DNA of 22,802 nt from Kitasatospora phosalacinea (GTDB taxonomy: Bacteria > Actinomycetota > Actinomycetes > Streptomycetales > Streptomycetaceae): NCBI RefSeq assembly GCF_000716545.1, contig NZ_JNWZ01000100.1:1-22802 (forward strand). Reading direction: 5' to 3'. The notes below the pieces were generated by a model. That model made no database searches, had not been told where the DNA came from, and saw only the letters and a list, made by a program, of their open reading frames with translations. Below, one piece after another: positions 7,404 to 13,968 of the stretch (the stretch's first letter is position 1; each line of letters starts with the position of its first letter). Made by a program: the position numbers and the translations under genes.

Positions 7404-7449
7404 ACGCCGGTGCCCCCGGAGCGGGAACCCGCTCCGGGGGCACCGGCGT
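7404..7449. terminator. Bidirectional terminator: perfect 22-bp inverted repeat
   Basis: The arms 7404-7425 and 7428-7449 are exact reverse complements of 22 bp separated by only AA. The element sits between the stop codons of the convergent TetR (7384) and VOC (7457) genes, and can form a very stable hairpin in either transcript. Confidence 0.85.
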
Positions 7450-7456
7450 TCTCCCG

Positions 7457-7843
7457 CTACGCCTGCGGGGTCAGCCACTGGACGAACTGCACGACCACCC
7501 CGTTCGGGTCGGTGACCTGGAACAGCCGCTCGCCCCACGGCTCGTCCCGCAGCGGCATGGTGATCTCCACCCCGGCCTCCTTCAGCCGGGCCTCGGCGGC
7601 GGTCGCGTCGTCCACGGTGAACGCCAGGATCAGCCCGGCCGCGTGCTGGTCGCGGAAGCCCTCCGGCAGCACCTCCAGGCCCCGGCGCAGCAGCACCACG
7701 TTCATCCCGGCGTCCGGGTGGCCGAGCGAGACGAAGCCGTCGGCGGACATCTCCTCCTGGAAGCCGAGGTGCCCGGAGAAGAAGGCGGCGGAGGCCGCGA
7801 CGTCGTCGACGGTGAGGGAGACGGCGGATCGGTTGATCTTCAA
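7457..7843 (-). CDS. VOC (glyoxalase/bleomycin-resistance fold) family protein
   Basis: The 128-residue protein has the paired beta-alpha-beta-beta-beta layout of the vicinal oxygen chelate superfamily: AVSLTVDDVAASAAFFSGHLGFQ at the start, a second module around ILAFTVDDATAAEARLKEAGV, and the closing FQVTDPNGVVVQFVQW. The usual C-terminal Glu/His metal ligand position reads Gln (VVVQFVQW), so it may be a binding or resistance protein rather than a metal-dependent enzyme. I choose a TTG start at 7843-7841 because GGAAGGA lies 6 nt upstream; longer versions from upstream starts would read through the operator region. It is divergent from a TetR gene and is probably its target. Confidence 0.85.
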   Translation of the reverse strand: MKINRSAVSLTVDDVAASAAFFSGHLGFQEEMSADGFVSLGHPDAGMNVVLLRRGLEVLPEGFRDQHAAGLILAFTVDDATAAEARLKEAGVEITMPLRDEPWGERLFQVTDPNGVVVQFVQWLTPQA

Positions 7844-7855
7844 GGCGGGTCCTTC

Positions 7856-7915
7856 CGATCGTACGGATCGTGCTGTGCCAGAATCTCTGTACGCCGTACA
7901 GTATACACAGTACGG
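7856..7915. promoter_or_regulatory. Operator cluster between VOC and TetR genes
   Basis: CTGTACGCCGTACAG (7887-7901) is a perfect 15-bp palindrome around a central C. CCGTAC (7894-7899) and GTACGG (7910-7915) give a second, overlapping inverted repeat with a 10-bp spacer, and CGATC/GATCG (7856-7860, 7866-7870) flank another GTACG. TATACT on the minus strand (7905-7900) and TATACA on the plus strand (7902-7907) are -10-like and sit among these repeats, so one regulator could control both directions. The half-site consensus is about CNGTACGG. Confidence 0.75.
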
Positions 7916-7942
7916 AGATTTTCGCATGGGAGAATCCCCCGC

Positions 7943-8719
7943 ATGGCCAGCAACCGGAGCAGCGCCGGAGACCCGGCGCACACCCTCGCCCTGCTCTGGG
8001 GCGTCCCCGCCGCCCCCGCCGGCGGTCGGCGCGGACCGCGGCAGGCCCACTCACCGGCCGAGATCGCCGCCGCCGCGATCGGGATCGCCGACGCCGAGGG
8101 GCTGGACGCCGTCACCATGCGCCGCGTCGCCCAGGAGCTCGGCCTCTCCCCGATGGCGCTCTACACCTACGTCCCCGGCAAGGCCGAACTGCTCGACCTG
8201 ATGCTCGACACCCTCTACGCCGCGATGCCCCGCACCGCCCCCGCCGACCCGGGCTGGCGCGCCCGCGCCGCCGCCGTCGCCGACGACAACCGCGCCCTGT
8301 ACGCCGCCCACCCCTGGACCGCCGCCGTCCCCACCACCCGCCCGCCGCTCGGCCCCGGCCTGATGGCCAAGTACGAGTACGAGCTGCGCGCCCTCGAAGG
8401 CACCGGCCTCGACGACGTCCGTCTCGACGCCGCGCTCACCCACCTGCTCGGCTTCGTCCACACCTGCGCCCGGATGGCCGCCGACGAACGCGCCGCCCGG
8501 CAGGACAGCGCGATGAGCGACCAGCAGTGGTGGGAGGCCAACGCCGACCTGCTCGCCCGCGTCCTCGACCCGGCCCGCTACCCCGTCGCCACCCGCGTCG
8601 GCGCCGCCGCCGGCCAGGCCCAGGGCGGCGCCTACAACGCCGACCACGCCTACGAGTTCGGCCTCCCCCGGGTACTCGACGGCCTCGCCGCCCTGATCGA
8701 GCAGGTGCCCGACCGGTAG
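7943..8719 (+). CDS. TetR family regulator with TetR_C_1-type C-terminal domain
   Basis: The 258-residue protein has an HTH at about residues 45-85 (IADAEGLDAVTMRRVAQELG then LSPMALYTYVPGKAELLDLM). This is the TetR-class variant with an unusually long N-terminal extension (GGRRGPRQAHSPAEIAAAAI) and the C-terminal domain seen in TetR_C_1 proteins (WTAAVPTTRPPLGPGLMAKY, LLGFVHTCARMA). ATG 7943 is preceded by GGGAGA about 9 nt upstream, which decides the start. It is divergent from the VOC gene, with palindromes between, so it probably represses that gene and itself. The ligand is unknown. The 40-bp gap to the convergent MDR gene holds GC-rich sequence only. Confidence 0.9.
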   Translation: MASNRSSAGDPAHTLALLWGVPAAPAGGRRGPRQAHSPAEIAAAAIGIADAEGLDAVTMRRVAQELGLSPMALYTYVPGKAELLDLMLDTLYAAMPRTAPADPGWRARAAAVADDNRALYAAHPWTAAVPTTRPPLGPGLMAKYEYELRALEGTGLDDVRLDAALTHLLGFVHTCARMAADERAARQDSAMSDQQWWEANADLLARVLDPARYPVATRVGAAAGQAQGGAYNADHAYEFGLPRVLDGLAALIEQVPDR

Positions 8720-8759
8720 GGCGGCGGCCGGTCGGTGACCGCGCGGCGGGCGCGGGCGG

Positions 8760-9791
8760 TCAGGCGCGCAGGACGACCTTCCCCGCGACGGTGCCGGACT
8801 CGGCCAGGCGCATGGCCTCGGCGGCGCGGGCGAGGGGGAGTTCGGCGGCGACGGTCGCGGTGACCCGGCCGTCGCGCAGCGCCTGGAACACCGCGGTGAG
8901 GTCGGTGCGCAGCCGGGCGCGGAAGCGGGTGCGGTCGAGTGCCCGGCCGGCCCAGACGTTGTAGAAGTGGGCGTGGCGGCCGTTGGGCAGGGTGTTCCAC
9001 AGCCACACCCGGCCGAGGAGCTTGAGGACGGGCCACTGCTTGGAGCCGTCGTCGTCGCGGGTGGAGGCGCTGCCGTAGGAGACGAGGGTGCCGCCGGGTG
9101 CGAGCAGGTGCCAGGAGTCGGTCAGGCCGCGGCCGCCGATGTGGTCGAAGACGGCGTCCACGCCGCGGGGGGCGAGTTCGCGGACGCGGGCGGGGACGTC
9201 CTCGGTGCGGTAGTCGACCGGCGTCACCCCCTGTGCGCGCAGCGCCGCGTGGTGGCGCGTGGAGGCGGTGCCGATCACGCGGGCGCCGGTGGCCAGGGCG
9301 AGTTGGACCAGGACCGAGCCGACACCGCCGTTGGCGCCGTGCACCAGGACGGTCTGCCCGGCGCGGACGCGGGCCTTGCGGTGGAGCATCTGCCAGGCGG
9401 TGACGCCGTTGACCACCACCGTCTCCGCCTCGGCCGCACCGATCCCGTCCGGGACCGGGACCAGGTCGGCGGCGTCCACGGCCACGTGGCTGGCCCAGCC
9501 GCCGACCTTGAGCAGGGCCGCGACCCGGGTGCCGACCAGGGCGGGATCGACGCCGTCGCCGACCGCGGCGACCGTTCCGACCAGGTCGTAGCCGGGGACG
9601 AAGGGGAAGGGCGGCTGGTCGTAGTAGCGGCCGCGGCGCATCTGCTGCTCGGCGAAGGAGACGCCGGTGGCCTCCATCCGGACCACGGCCCGGCCCGGAC
9701 CGGGGACCGGGACGCGCGCGCGGCGCACCAGCAGCCCCTCCGGCTCGACCCTGCCCGGCAGCACGACCTCGATCGGTTCCCCGGTGTCCAT
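8760..9791 (-). CDS. MDR-family NADPH:quinone oxidoreductase / zinc-independent alcohol dehydrogenase-like
   Basis: The 343-residue protein has a GroES-like N-terminal half (ATGVSFAEQQMRRGRYYDQP, FVPGYDLVGTVAAVG). A Rossmann half follows with VLVHGANGGVGSVLVQLA for NADPH binding, and then FDHIGGRGLTDSWHLLAPGG. The Cys/His ligands of zinc-containing alcohol dehydrogenases are absent, which places it with quinone-oxidoreductase-like MDRs; the substrate cannot be assigned. I choose ATG 9791 because GAGGAGG lies 5 nt upstream, whereas an earlier GTG would put that site inside the gene. It is divergent from a TetR gene and has a well-formed promoter overlapping a palindrome, so de-repression by an electrophile or quinone-like ligand is plausible but inferred. 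Confidence 0.88.
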   Translation of the reverse strand: MDTGEPIEVVLPGRVEPEGLLVRRARVPVPGPGRAVVRMEATGVSFAEQQMRRGRYYDQPPFPFVPGYDLVGTVAAVGDGVDPALVGTRVAALLKVGGWASHVAVDAADLVPVPDGIGAAEAETVVVNGVTAWQMLHRKARVRAGQTVLVHGANGGVGSVLVQLALATGARVIGTASTRHHAALRAQGVTPVDYRTEDVPARVRELAPRGVDAVFDHIGGRGLTDSWHLLAPGGTLVSYGSASTRDDDGSKQWPVLKLLGRVWLWNTLPNGRHAHFYNVWAGRALDRTRFRARLRTDLTAVFQALRDGRVTATVAAELPLARAAEAMRLAESGTVAGKVVLRA

Positions 9792-9838
9792 CACAGCCTC
9801 CTCGACTCCCACCCGGCCTGTTAATGGGTGGCGCTCTC

Positions 9839-9898
9839 GTTAGAAGTTATAACTGGCAGGTCGAGTGACGGTCAAGCGCATTCGTAATACCCTCTAAC
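9839..9898 (-). promoter_or_regulatory. MDR promoter and TetR operator region
   Basis: On the minus strand TTGACC (9875-9870), an 18-bp spacer and TATAAC (9851-9846) form a strong promoter for the MDR gene. The -10 lies inside the perfect palindrome AGTTATAACT (9845-9854). The -35 overlaps the short palindrome TGACGGTCA (9866-9874). GTTAGA (9839-9844) and TCTAAC (9893-9898) are distant inverted copies flanking the whole region. Binding of the adjacent TetR protein here would block transcription. Confidence 0.7.
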
Positions 9899-9931
9899 CG
9901 GAAGGCGATCGGCACCGAAGGGAACGAGCAC

Positions 9932-10540
9932 ATGGCCACCGCCGGCAAGGACACCCCCCGCGAGCGCTACCGCGCCCAACTGCGCGCCGAGGTCAAGCAA
10001 CACGCCTGGCAGCAGATCGCGGCCGCCGGCGCCGCCGGCCTCTCCCTCAACGCCATCGCCAAGCAGATGGGCGTCAGCGGCCCCGCCCTCTACCGGTACT
10101 TCGCCAACCGGGACGAACTGATCACCGAACTGATCCGCGACGCCTACCGCAGCCTCGCCGACGCGATCCGCACCACCGCCGCCTCAGGCGCCGACCTCGC
10201 CGACCTCGGCCGCACCCTGCGCACCTGGGCACTGGCCGACCCCCAGCGCTACTTCCTCCTCTACGGCACACCCGTCCCCGGCTACCACGCGCCCCACGAC
10301 ACCACCGCGATCGCCTCCGAGATCATGGACGCCCTCCTCGACGCCGCCCGGACCCCCACCGACACCACCGCCACCACCGGCGACCGCCCGCAGGCCCACC
10401 CCGCCGCCCTACGCCGCGCCCTGCACTTCTGGACCCGCCTCCACGGCGTCCTCTCCCTCGAACTCGCGGGCCACTTCACCGGCATGGACCTCGACCCCGC
10501 CGAGCTCTACGCCGACGAACTGCACCACCTCACCACCTGA
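9932..10540 (+). CDS. TetR family regulator with WHG C-terminal domain
   Basis: The 202-residue protein has its HTH at about residues 35-60 (LSLNAIAKQMGVSGPALYRYFANRDEL). The motif FWTRLHGVLSLELAGHF (about 171-187) identifies the WHG-type TetR C-terminal domain. The ATG start has GAAGGGAA about 8-10 nt upstream. It is divergent from the MDR oxidoreductase, with palindromes in the shared promoter region, and probably represses that enzyme. This domain pairing with oxidoreductases is common, but the effector is unknown. The 3' end overlaps, antisense, the read-through tail of the decayed gene at 10409-10900. Confidence 0.9.
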   Translation: MATAGKDTPRERYRAQLRAEVKQHAWQQIAAAGAAGLSLNAIAKQMGVSGPALYRYFANRDELITELIRDAYRSLADAIRTTAASGADLADLGRTLRTWALADPQRYFLLYGTPVPGYHAPHDTTAIASEIMDALLDAARTPTDTTATTGDRPQAHPAALRRALHFWTRLHGVLSLELAGHFTGMDLDPAELYADELHHLTT

Positions 10541-10900
10541 CCCGCCCCGGCGGCCGGCCCCGCACGCGCAGGAGCCCCGTGGCGCGCTGCGCTCGGGATC
10601 CTCCAGCAGGCGCGCGTTCTTCTCGACGGGCACGAGACGGCCGCCGGTGGCCCGAAGCAGCCGGGCCGCCTCGGCCCGCTCCACCAGCGGGTTCAGGTGG
10701 TACAACTCCTGGCTGGACTCGGTCTCGAAGGTCCTGTCGCCGGTGGACGGGTCGATGGTGCCGCCGGTCTCCGGAAGAGCGACCAGGACCCGGGCATCCG
10801 CGAGGGTGGTCCTCCCCGTCCGGGTGGGCTTCCGCCCCGCGCCGATCCAGTCGACGAGACCCCGGATCTGCTCGACGGCGCGTGGCCGCTCGGGTTCCAT
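10409..10900 (-). pseudogene. 3'-truncated relative of a Streptomyces conserved protein (decayed remnant)
   Basis: A minus-strand frame opens with ATG at 10900-10898, preceded by AGGAAG with good spacing. Its first ~105 codons (for example LVDWIGAGRKPTRTGRTTLA, then LPETGGTIDPSTGDRTFETE, then a LNPLVERAEAARLLRATGGR segment) look like the repeated unit of larger Streptomyces proteins that I recall as sometimes annotated plasmid pRiA4b ORF-3 family. Resemblance stops near LLEDPE (about 10585). After that the frame is Gly/Ala/Val-rich read-through sequence antisense to the TetR gene. The normal C-terminus is therefore missing and this is most likely a fragment left by an insertion or deletion, although a short protein could still be made. 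Confidence 0.55.
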
Positions 10901-10960
10901 CAGGGCTTCCTGTCCGCCTCGGGCTCGGCGGATCCCATCATCGTGGGTCGGGGTTCCCAC

Positions 10961-10966
10961 TAGGGT
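10961..10966 (+). promoter_or_regulatory. -10 element for a probable leaderless transcript
   Basis: TAGGGT (10961-10966) matches the actinobacterial -10 consensus and ends 7 nt before the ATG at 10974. No Shine-Dalgarno precedes the ATG. No good -35 is seen. Confidence 0.45.
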
Positions 10967-10973
10967 CGCAGCG

Positions 10974-12107
10974 ATGAGCGAGTACCAGTACTACGAGTTC
11001 CTGGCGATCGACCGGCCGCTGACCAGCGAGGAGCAGGAGCAACTGCGGGCGCTGTCCACCCGAGCCCGGATCACCGCGACCAGCTTCACCAACGAGTACC
11101 ACTGGGGCGACTTCCGCGGCGAACCCCGGCGGATGGTGGAGCAGTACTACGACGCTCACCTCTACCTGGCCGACTGGGGCACGCGCCGGGTGATCCTCCG
11201 CGTGCCCAAGGGGCAGCTCACGCTGCGGGCGCTGGAGCCGTACTGCTTCGACGAGTGCGTCGAGGCGTGGACGACCAAGACCCACCTCGTTCTGGACCTG
11301 CGCAGCGAGGACGAGGGCGGGGACTGGGAGGAGGGTGCGGAGGACTCGCTCGGCGCCATCGCCGGGGTACGGGCCGAGCTGGCTTCCGGGGATCACCGCG
11401 CCCTGTACCTCGCGTGGCTGTCCGCCATCGGCGCCTGGGCGCTGCAGGACGACAGCGAGGACGCCTACCAGGAAGCGGTCGAGCCCCCGGTCCCGGCCGG
11501 ACTCGACCGGCTCACCGCGCCGCAGCGAGCGCTCGCGGACTTCCTGCGTGTCGACGCCGACCTGCTGGCGGTCGCCGCCCAAGCGAGCCCGCCCGCTCCA
11601 GAACCTCGGAGGAGGCCCGGGAAGAAGGAGCTGGCACCGCTGATCGCCGCGCTTCCTGAGAACGAGAAGGACGGCCTCCTACTGCGTCTCGCGCTGGGGG
11701 GTGAGCCTCAGCTGGGAGCCGAATTCTTGCGCCGCCTGCGCGGCGAGCCGCCCGTCGCGACAGTGCCCGGGCAACGCTCCGCCGCCGAGTTGCTGGACGC
11801 TGCGCACACGCTGGCTACCGAGCGCCAGCAGGATGCCGAGCGGGTTCGATTCGAGGCACGGACCAAGAAGCTGACCGCCCTGGCTACCAACGAGGAAGCG
11901 ATCTGGCTCGAGGTCGAGAACCATGTCACGCGTAAGCAGACGGCCCGCTACGACGTCGCCGTGGCCCTCCTGGTCGAGCTCCGAGACGCCTGTGACCACG
12001 TCGGACGCGGCCTTGAGTTCCGGCAGCGGCTGGCCGTGCTCCGCGACCGGCACCGGCACCTGCCCGGCCTGCTGCGCCGGCTCGACGACCGGGCCCTGCG
12101 AGGCTGA
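10974..12107 (+). CDS. Conserved hypothetical protein (YQYYEF...DRPL N-terminus)
   Basis: The protein has 377 residues. The N-terminal ~200 residues (MSEYQYYEFLAIDRPLTSEE, then ALSTRARITATSFTNEYHWG, then a DFRGEPRRMVEQYYDAHLYL segment) form a compact, conserved-looking domain. It has many aromatic and acidic residues and no catalytic motif I can name. A Pro/Arg-rich linker (about 203-216) leads to a helical C-terminal half rich in Arg, Glu and Leu that may be coiled-coil. I recognise it as a family seen in many bacteria but know no function. The -10 element 7 nt upstream suggests a leaderless mRNA. Third codon positions use A/T more often than in flanking genes (for example in the segment 11640-11760), consistent with acquisition by transfer. 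It converges on the toxin-antitoxin pair. Confidence 0.85.
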   Translation: MSEYQYYEFLAIDRPLTSEEQEQLRALSTRARITATSFTNEYHWGDFRGEPRRMVEQYYDAHLYLADWGTRRVILRVPKGQLTLRALEPYCFDECVEAWTTKTHLVLDLRSEDEGGDWEEGAEDSLGAIAGVRAELASGDHRALYLAWLSAIGAWALQDDSEDAYQEAVEPPVPAGLDRLTAPQRALADFLRVDADLLAVAAQASPPAPEPRRRPGKKELAPLIAALPENEKDGLLLRLALGGEPQLGAEFLRRLRGEPPVATVPGQRSAAELLDAAHTLATERQQDAERVRFEARTKKLTALATNEEAIWLEVENHVTRKQTARYDVAVALLVELRDACDHVGRGLEFRQRLAVLRDRHRHLPGLLRRLDDRALRG

Positions 12108-12180
12108 CGCCTGTCCTTCCCGCGCGTAGGGCTCGCCCACGGAGATCGGGTGGTCCCGGGCCGCGATCCAGCGGCCGGAA

Positions 12181-12606
12181 TCAGTGCCCCTCGGTCCAGA
12201 ACTGCTGGAGTCGCGCGATCGCCTGGGCCTTGTCCAGCTCGGCGACCTGGTCCTCGGTAAGTCCGACGCGGTTGATCAACATGTAAACCAGATCAACTGG
12301 AAGCGCCTCGCGTGGTGGCTCAGGCGCGCCTCGATCGGGAAGCGTGCCGTCCAGGACGCACGGCCAGAAGGCATCCTCCGTCACGTCCAGCTGATCGCGG
12401 AGGATGTGCGCCCACATGCTCGCGCCGTACACCGTGCGGTCGACCGGATGCGACACCCGCGTACGCAGGATCCGCCCATCGGGGAGCCCGAACTCATAGG
12501 TGACGTGGTGGGTCCCGGTGCGGCCGCGCGCGTCACGTACGCGTTCCCAGCCTTCGACCTTGCAGAACTGCTCGTGTCGTTCGCGTGTCGGCTGAGGCCA
12601 GGTCAC
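12181..12606 (-). CDS. Toxin of a type II toxin-antitoxin module (HicA-like / 'cytotoxic translational repressor' family)
   Basis: This protein has 141 residues when started at GTG 12606-12604. That start overlaps the antitoxin's TGA by four bases (GTGA) and has GGAG 7 nt upstream, so I prefer it to an in-frame TTG at 12627 that lacks a ribosome site. The core TGTHHVTYEFGLPDGRILRT, then VSHPVDRTVYGASMWAHIL and RDQLDVTEDAFW, matches actinobacterial proteins annotated as cytotoxic translational repressor of toxin-antitoxin stability system. The GTHHV...HP.......ILRDQL pattern recalls HicA mRNA interferases, where a His in that position is catalytic. It probably cleaves RNA or otherwise blocks translation unless bound by the upstream-encoded partner. 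Confidence 0.75.
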   Translation of the reverse strand: MTWPQPTRERHEQFCKVEGWERVRDARGRTGTHHVTYEFGLPDGRILRTRVSHPVDRTVYGASMWAHILRDQLDVTEDAFWPCVLDGTLPDRGAPEPPREALPVDLVYMLINRVGLTEDQVAELDKAQAIARLQQFWTEGH

Positions 12607-13019
12607 TTCGCGACTCCGAGCAGCCAATCGCGGAGCTGCGCGTCGTCGCTGAGACCGATCAACTGGACCAGGCCCCAGTTGTCGCGGTGGTTCGGAGCGT
12701 TGAGGAGTCGGTCCTGCCAGTCCTCCGCGTACTCGCGGAGCGCGTCGACCATTTCGTCGATGGCCTCATCGAACGTGCCGCCGTCCGCGGCGACCGGGAG
12801 GCCGGGGAAGAACACCGACCAGCCGCCGCCCTCGGCGACCACCTCGGCCTTGGACGGACACAGCAGCTTGAGCGCGTGGCGCAGCCGCCCCGCGTCGACC
12901 ACCGCCGCGTATCCGGTGTCCCGGCGAACGGTCGCGACCCGGCCTTGCCCGGCTGCGTCCAGCAGGTCCTTCAGGTGTGCGCGGGCTTCGGTGTAGCTCT
13001 CGTAGTGGACCGCTGTCAT
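12603..13019 (-). CDS. Antitoxin with Phd-like N-terminus and HicB-like C-terminus
   Basis: The 138-residue protein has an N-terminal ~55 residues (VHYESYTEARAHLKDLLDAA, GRVATVRRDTGYAAVVDAGR) that resemble Phd/YefM DNA-binding antitoxins. The region at about 68-103 (GGWSVFFPGLPVAADGGTFD, EAIDEMVDALREYAEDW) resembles the HicB fold that binds HicA toxins. The ATG at 13019 is preceded by GAGGAGG with 6-nt spacing. It is the first gene of the module, as is usual for antitoxins, and ends 4 bp inside the toxin gene. The palindrome at 13071-13087 upstream is the likely autoregulatory operator. Confidence 0.78.
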   Translation of the reverse strand: MTAVHYESYTEARAHLKDLLDAAGQGRVATVRRDTGYAAVVDAGRLRHALKLLCPSKAEVVAEGGGWSVFFPGLPVAADGGTFDEAIDEMVDALREYAEDWQDRLLNAPNHRDNWGLVQLIGLSDDAQLRDWLLGVAK

Positions 13020-13061
13020 TGGGAGCCTCCTCGTCCGAGAACCAGAATTGCGCCCGCAAGG

Positions 13062-13087
13062 AAGTACGTCAAGTACGTCACGTACTT
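13062..13087. promoter_or_regulatory. Operator/promoter of the toxin-antitoxin operon
   Basis: AAGTACGTC occurs twice in tandem (13062-13070, 13071-13079). The second copy forms the perfect 17-bp palindrome AAGTACGTCACGTACTT (13071-13087) with the following inverted copy. TTGACG on the minus strand (13072-13067) is a -35-like element embedded in the repeats and reads toward the antitoxin start; the -10 is weak. Three equal half-sites fit cooperative, toxin-conditioned autorepression. Confidence 0.7.
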
Positions 13088-13143
13088 CGATGTCGGCGGG
13101 AGGATGGTGACCGTCCGCTGTGCCGTGGGCGTCAAACGGCACG

Positions 13144-13177
13144 AAAATGCCCCCGAAGCGAGCTGCTTCGAGGGCAT
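13144..13177 (-). terminator. Intrinsic terminator of the tRNA operon
   Basis: The 13-nt arms 13147-13159 and 13165-13177 pair with a single wobble around a 5-nt loop. On the minus strand the stem is followed by TTTT (13147-13144). It lies 20 bp beyond the 3' end of tRNA-Phe and before the toxin-antitoxin operon. Confidence 0.85.
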
Positions 13178-13196
13178 CGTGCCTGGTCAAGCTATG

Positions 13197-13270
13197 TGGC
13201 CAGGGCCGGGGTCGAACCGGCGACCTTCCGCTTTTCAGGCGGACGCTCGTACCAACTGAGCTACCTGGCC
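13197..13270 (-). tRNA. tRNA-Phe (GAA)
   Basis: A complete 74-nt cloverleaf is seen on the minus strand. Acceptor GGCCAGG pairs with CCTGGCC, the D-arm has AGCTCAGTTGGTA, the anticodon stem is CCGCC/GGCGG-type with loop CTGAAAA (anticodon GAA), and the T-arm contains GGTTCGACCCC. The discriminator is A and CCA is not encoded. It is the last tRNA of the operon. Confidence 0.96.
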
Positions 13271-13297
13271 GTACTGCACCGCCTCTTGCGAGACGAG

Positions 13298-13371
13298 CGA
13301 TCCCGACGGGACTTGAACCCGCGACCTCCACCTTGACAGGGTGGCGAGCTAACCAACTGCTCCACGGGACC
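13298..13371 (-). tRNA. tRNA-Asp (GTC)
   Basis: A complete 74-nt cloverleaf is seen on the minus strand. Acceptor GGTCCCG pairs with CGGGATC (one G-T pair), the anticodon stem is CACCC/GGGTG-like with loop CTGTCAA (anticodon GTC), and the T-loop contains GGTTCAAGTCC. The discriminator is G, as expected for tRNA-Asp. CCA is not encoded. Confidence 0.95.
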
Positions 13372-13413
13372 TCATGCGGATCGCTCCGCACAGGACCTTA
13401 CTACGGTACTGCG

Positions 13414-13486
13414 TACCCCCAACGGGATTCGAACCCGTGCTACCGCCTTGAAAGGGCGGCGTCCTGGGCCACTAGACGATGAGGGC
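13414..13486 (-). tRNA. tRNA-Glu (TTC)
   Basis: A complete 73-nt cloverleaf is seen on the minus strand. Acceptor GCCCTCA pairs with TGGGGGT through wobble pairs, the D-arm is TCGTCTAGTGGCCCAGGA, the anticodon loop is CTTTCAA (anticodon TTC), and the T-arm contains GGTTCGAATCCC. The discriminator is A. It is the first gene of the Glu-Asp-Phe operon. Confidence 0.95.
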
Positions 13487-13532
13487 TTGCGGCCCTTCCG
13501 GCCGGATCATCCGGCGTTCGGGGACGTCGAGA

Positions 13533-13562
13533 AGCATATGGGATGCCGGGCGGGAACGCCAA
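13533..13562 (-). promoter_or_regulatory. Promoter of the tRNA-Glu-Asp-Phe operon
   Basis: On the minus strand TTGGCG (13562-13557), an 18-bp spacer and TATGCT (13538-13533) give a predicted start near 13526, about 40 nt before mature tRNA-Glu. This is a typical arrangement for a stable-RNA operon. Confidence 0.65.
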
Positions 13563-13611
13563 AACGGTTTCCGGTGGTCGGCGCGGCGGGGTCGGTCGGA
13601 GGGGTGGGCGG

Positions 13612-13968
13612 TCAGGACCAGCCGAGTTCGTGGAGCTCGTCGTCGTCGAAGCCGAAGTGGTGGGCGACCTCGTGGATGACGGTGGTGCGCACCTCCTCGA
13701 CGGCCTCCTCGCGAGAGCCGCAGTGGCGGAGGGTCGGGCCCATGTAGACCATGATCCGGTCGGGGAGGACGCCGGCGTACCACTCGCCGCGCTCGGTGAG
13801 CGGGATGCCCTCGTACAGGCCGAACAGGTCGGGGGTGGCGGGGTCGGGCTCGTCCTCGACGAAGACCGCGACGTTGTCCATCATCGCGGCCAGCCGTGGC
13901 GGAATCCGGTCCAGCGCGTCGGACACCAGCACCTCGAACTCGTCCCTGGTCATCTCCACGCGCCCCAT
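13612..13968 (-). CDS. Zincin-like metallopeptidase family protein
   Basis: The 118-residue protein carries HEVAHHFGFDDDELHELG, an HExxHxxG..D zinc motif near the C-terminus (about residues 98-115). This is typical of the small, widespread 'metallopeptidase family protein' group (zincin-like, PF06262), whose members are around 115-150 residues. The preceding DNVAVFVEDEPDPATPDLFG and GLYEGIPLTERG segments are characteristic of the family. The ATG at 13968 has GGAA about 10 nt upstream; a second in-frame ATG five codons later lacks proper spacing. The substrate is unknown and no signal peptide is present. It lies immediately upstream of the tRNA operon on the same strand, separated by the tRNA promoter. 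Confidence 0.9.
   Translation of the reverse strand: MGRVEMTRDEFEVLVSDALDRIPPRLAAMMDNVAVFVEDEPDPATPDLFGLYEGIPLTERGEWYAGVLPDRIMVYMGPTLRHCGSREEAVEEVRTTVIHEVAHHFGFDDDELHELGWS

Noticed and set aside
13197..13220. tRNA-Phe 3' end as an attachment site of an integrated element covering 10541-13190
   Set aside because: I could not find a second copy of the tRNA 3' end near 10541 or elsewhere in the window, and there is no integrase. Only the composition and gene content hint at transfer.
12603..13391. Long 262-codon version of the antitoxin
   Set aside because: The extra N-terminus would run through tRNA-Phe, the terminator and the operator. ATG 13019 has an ideal ribosome site.
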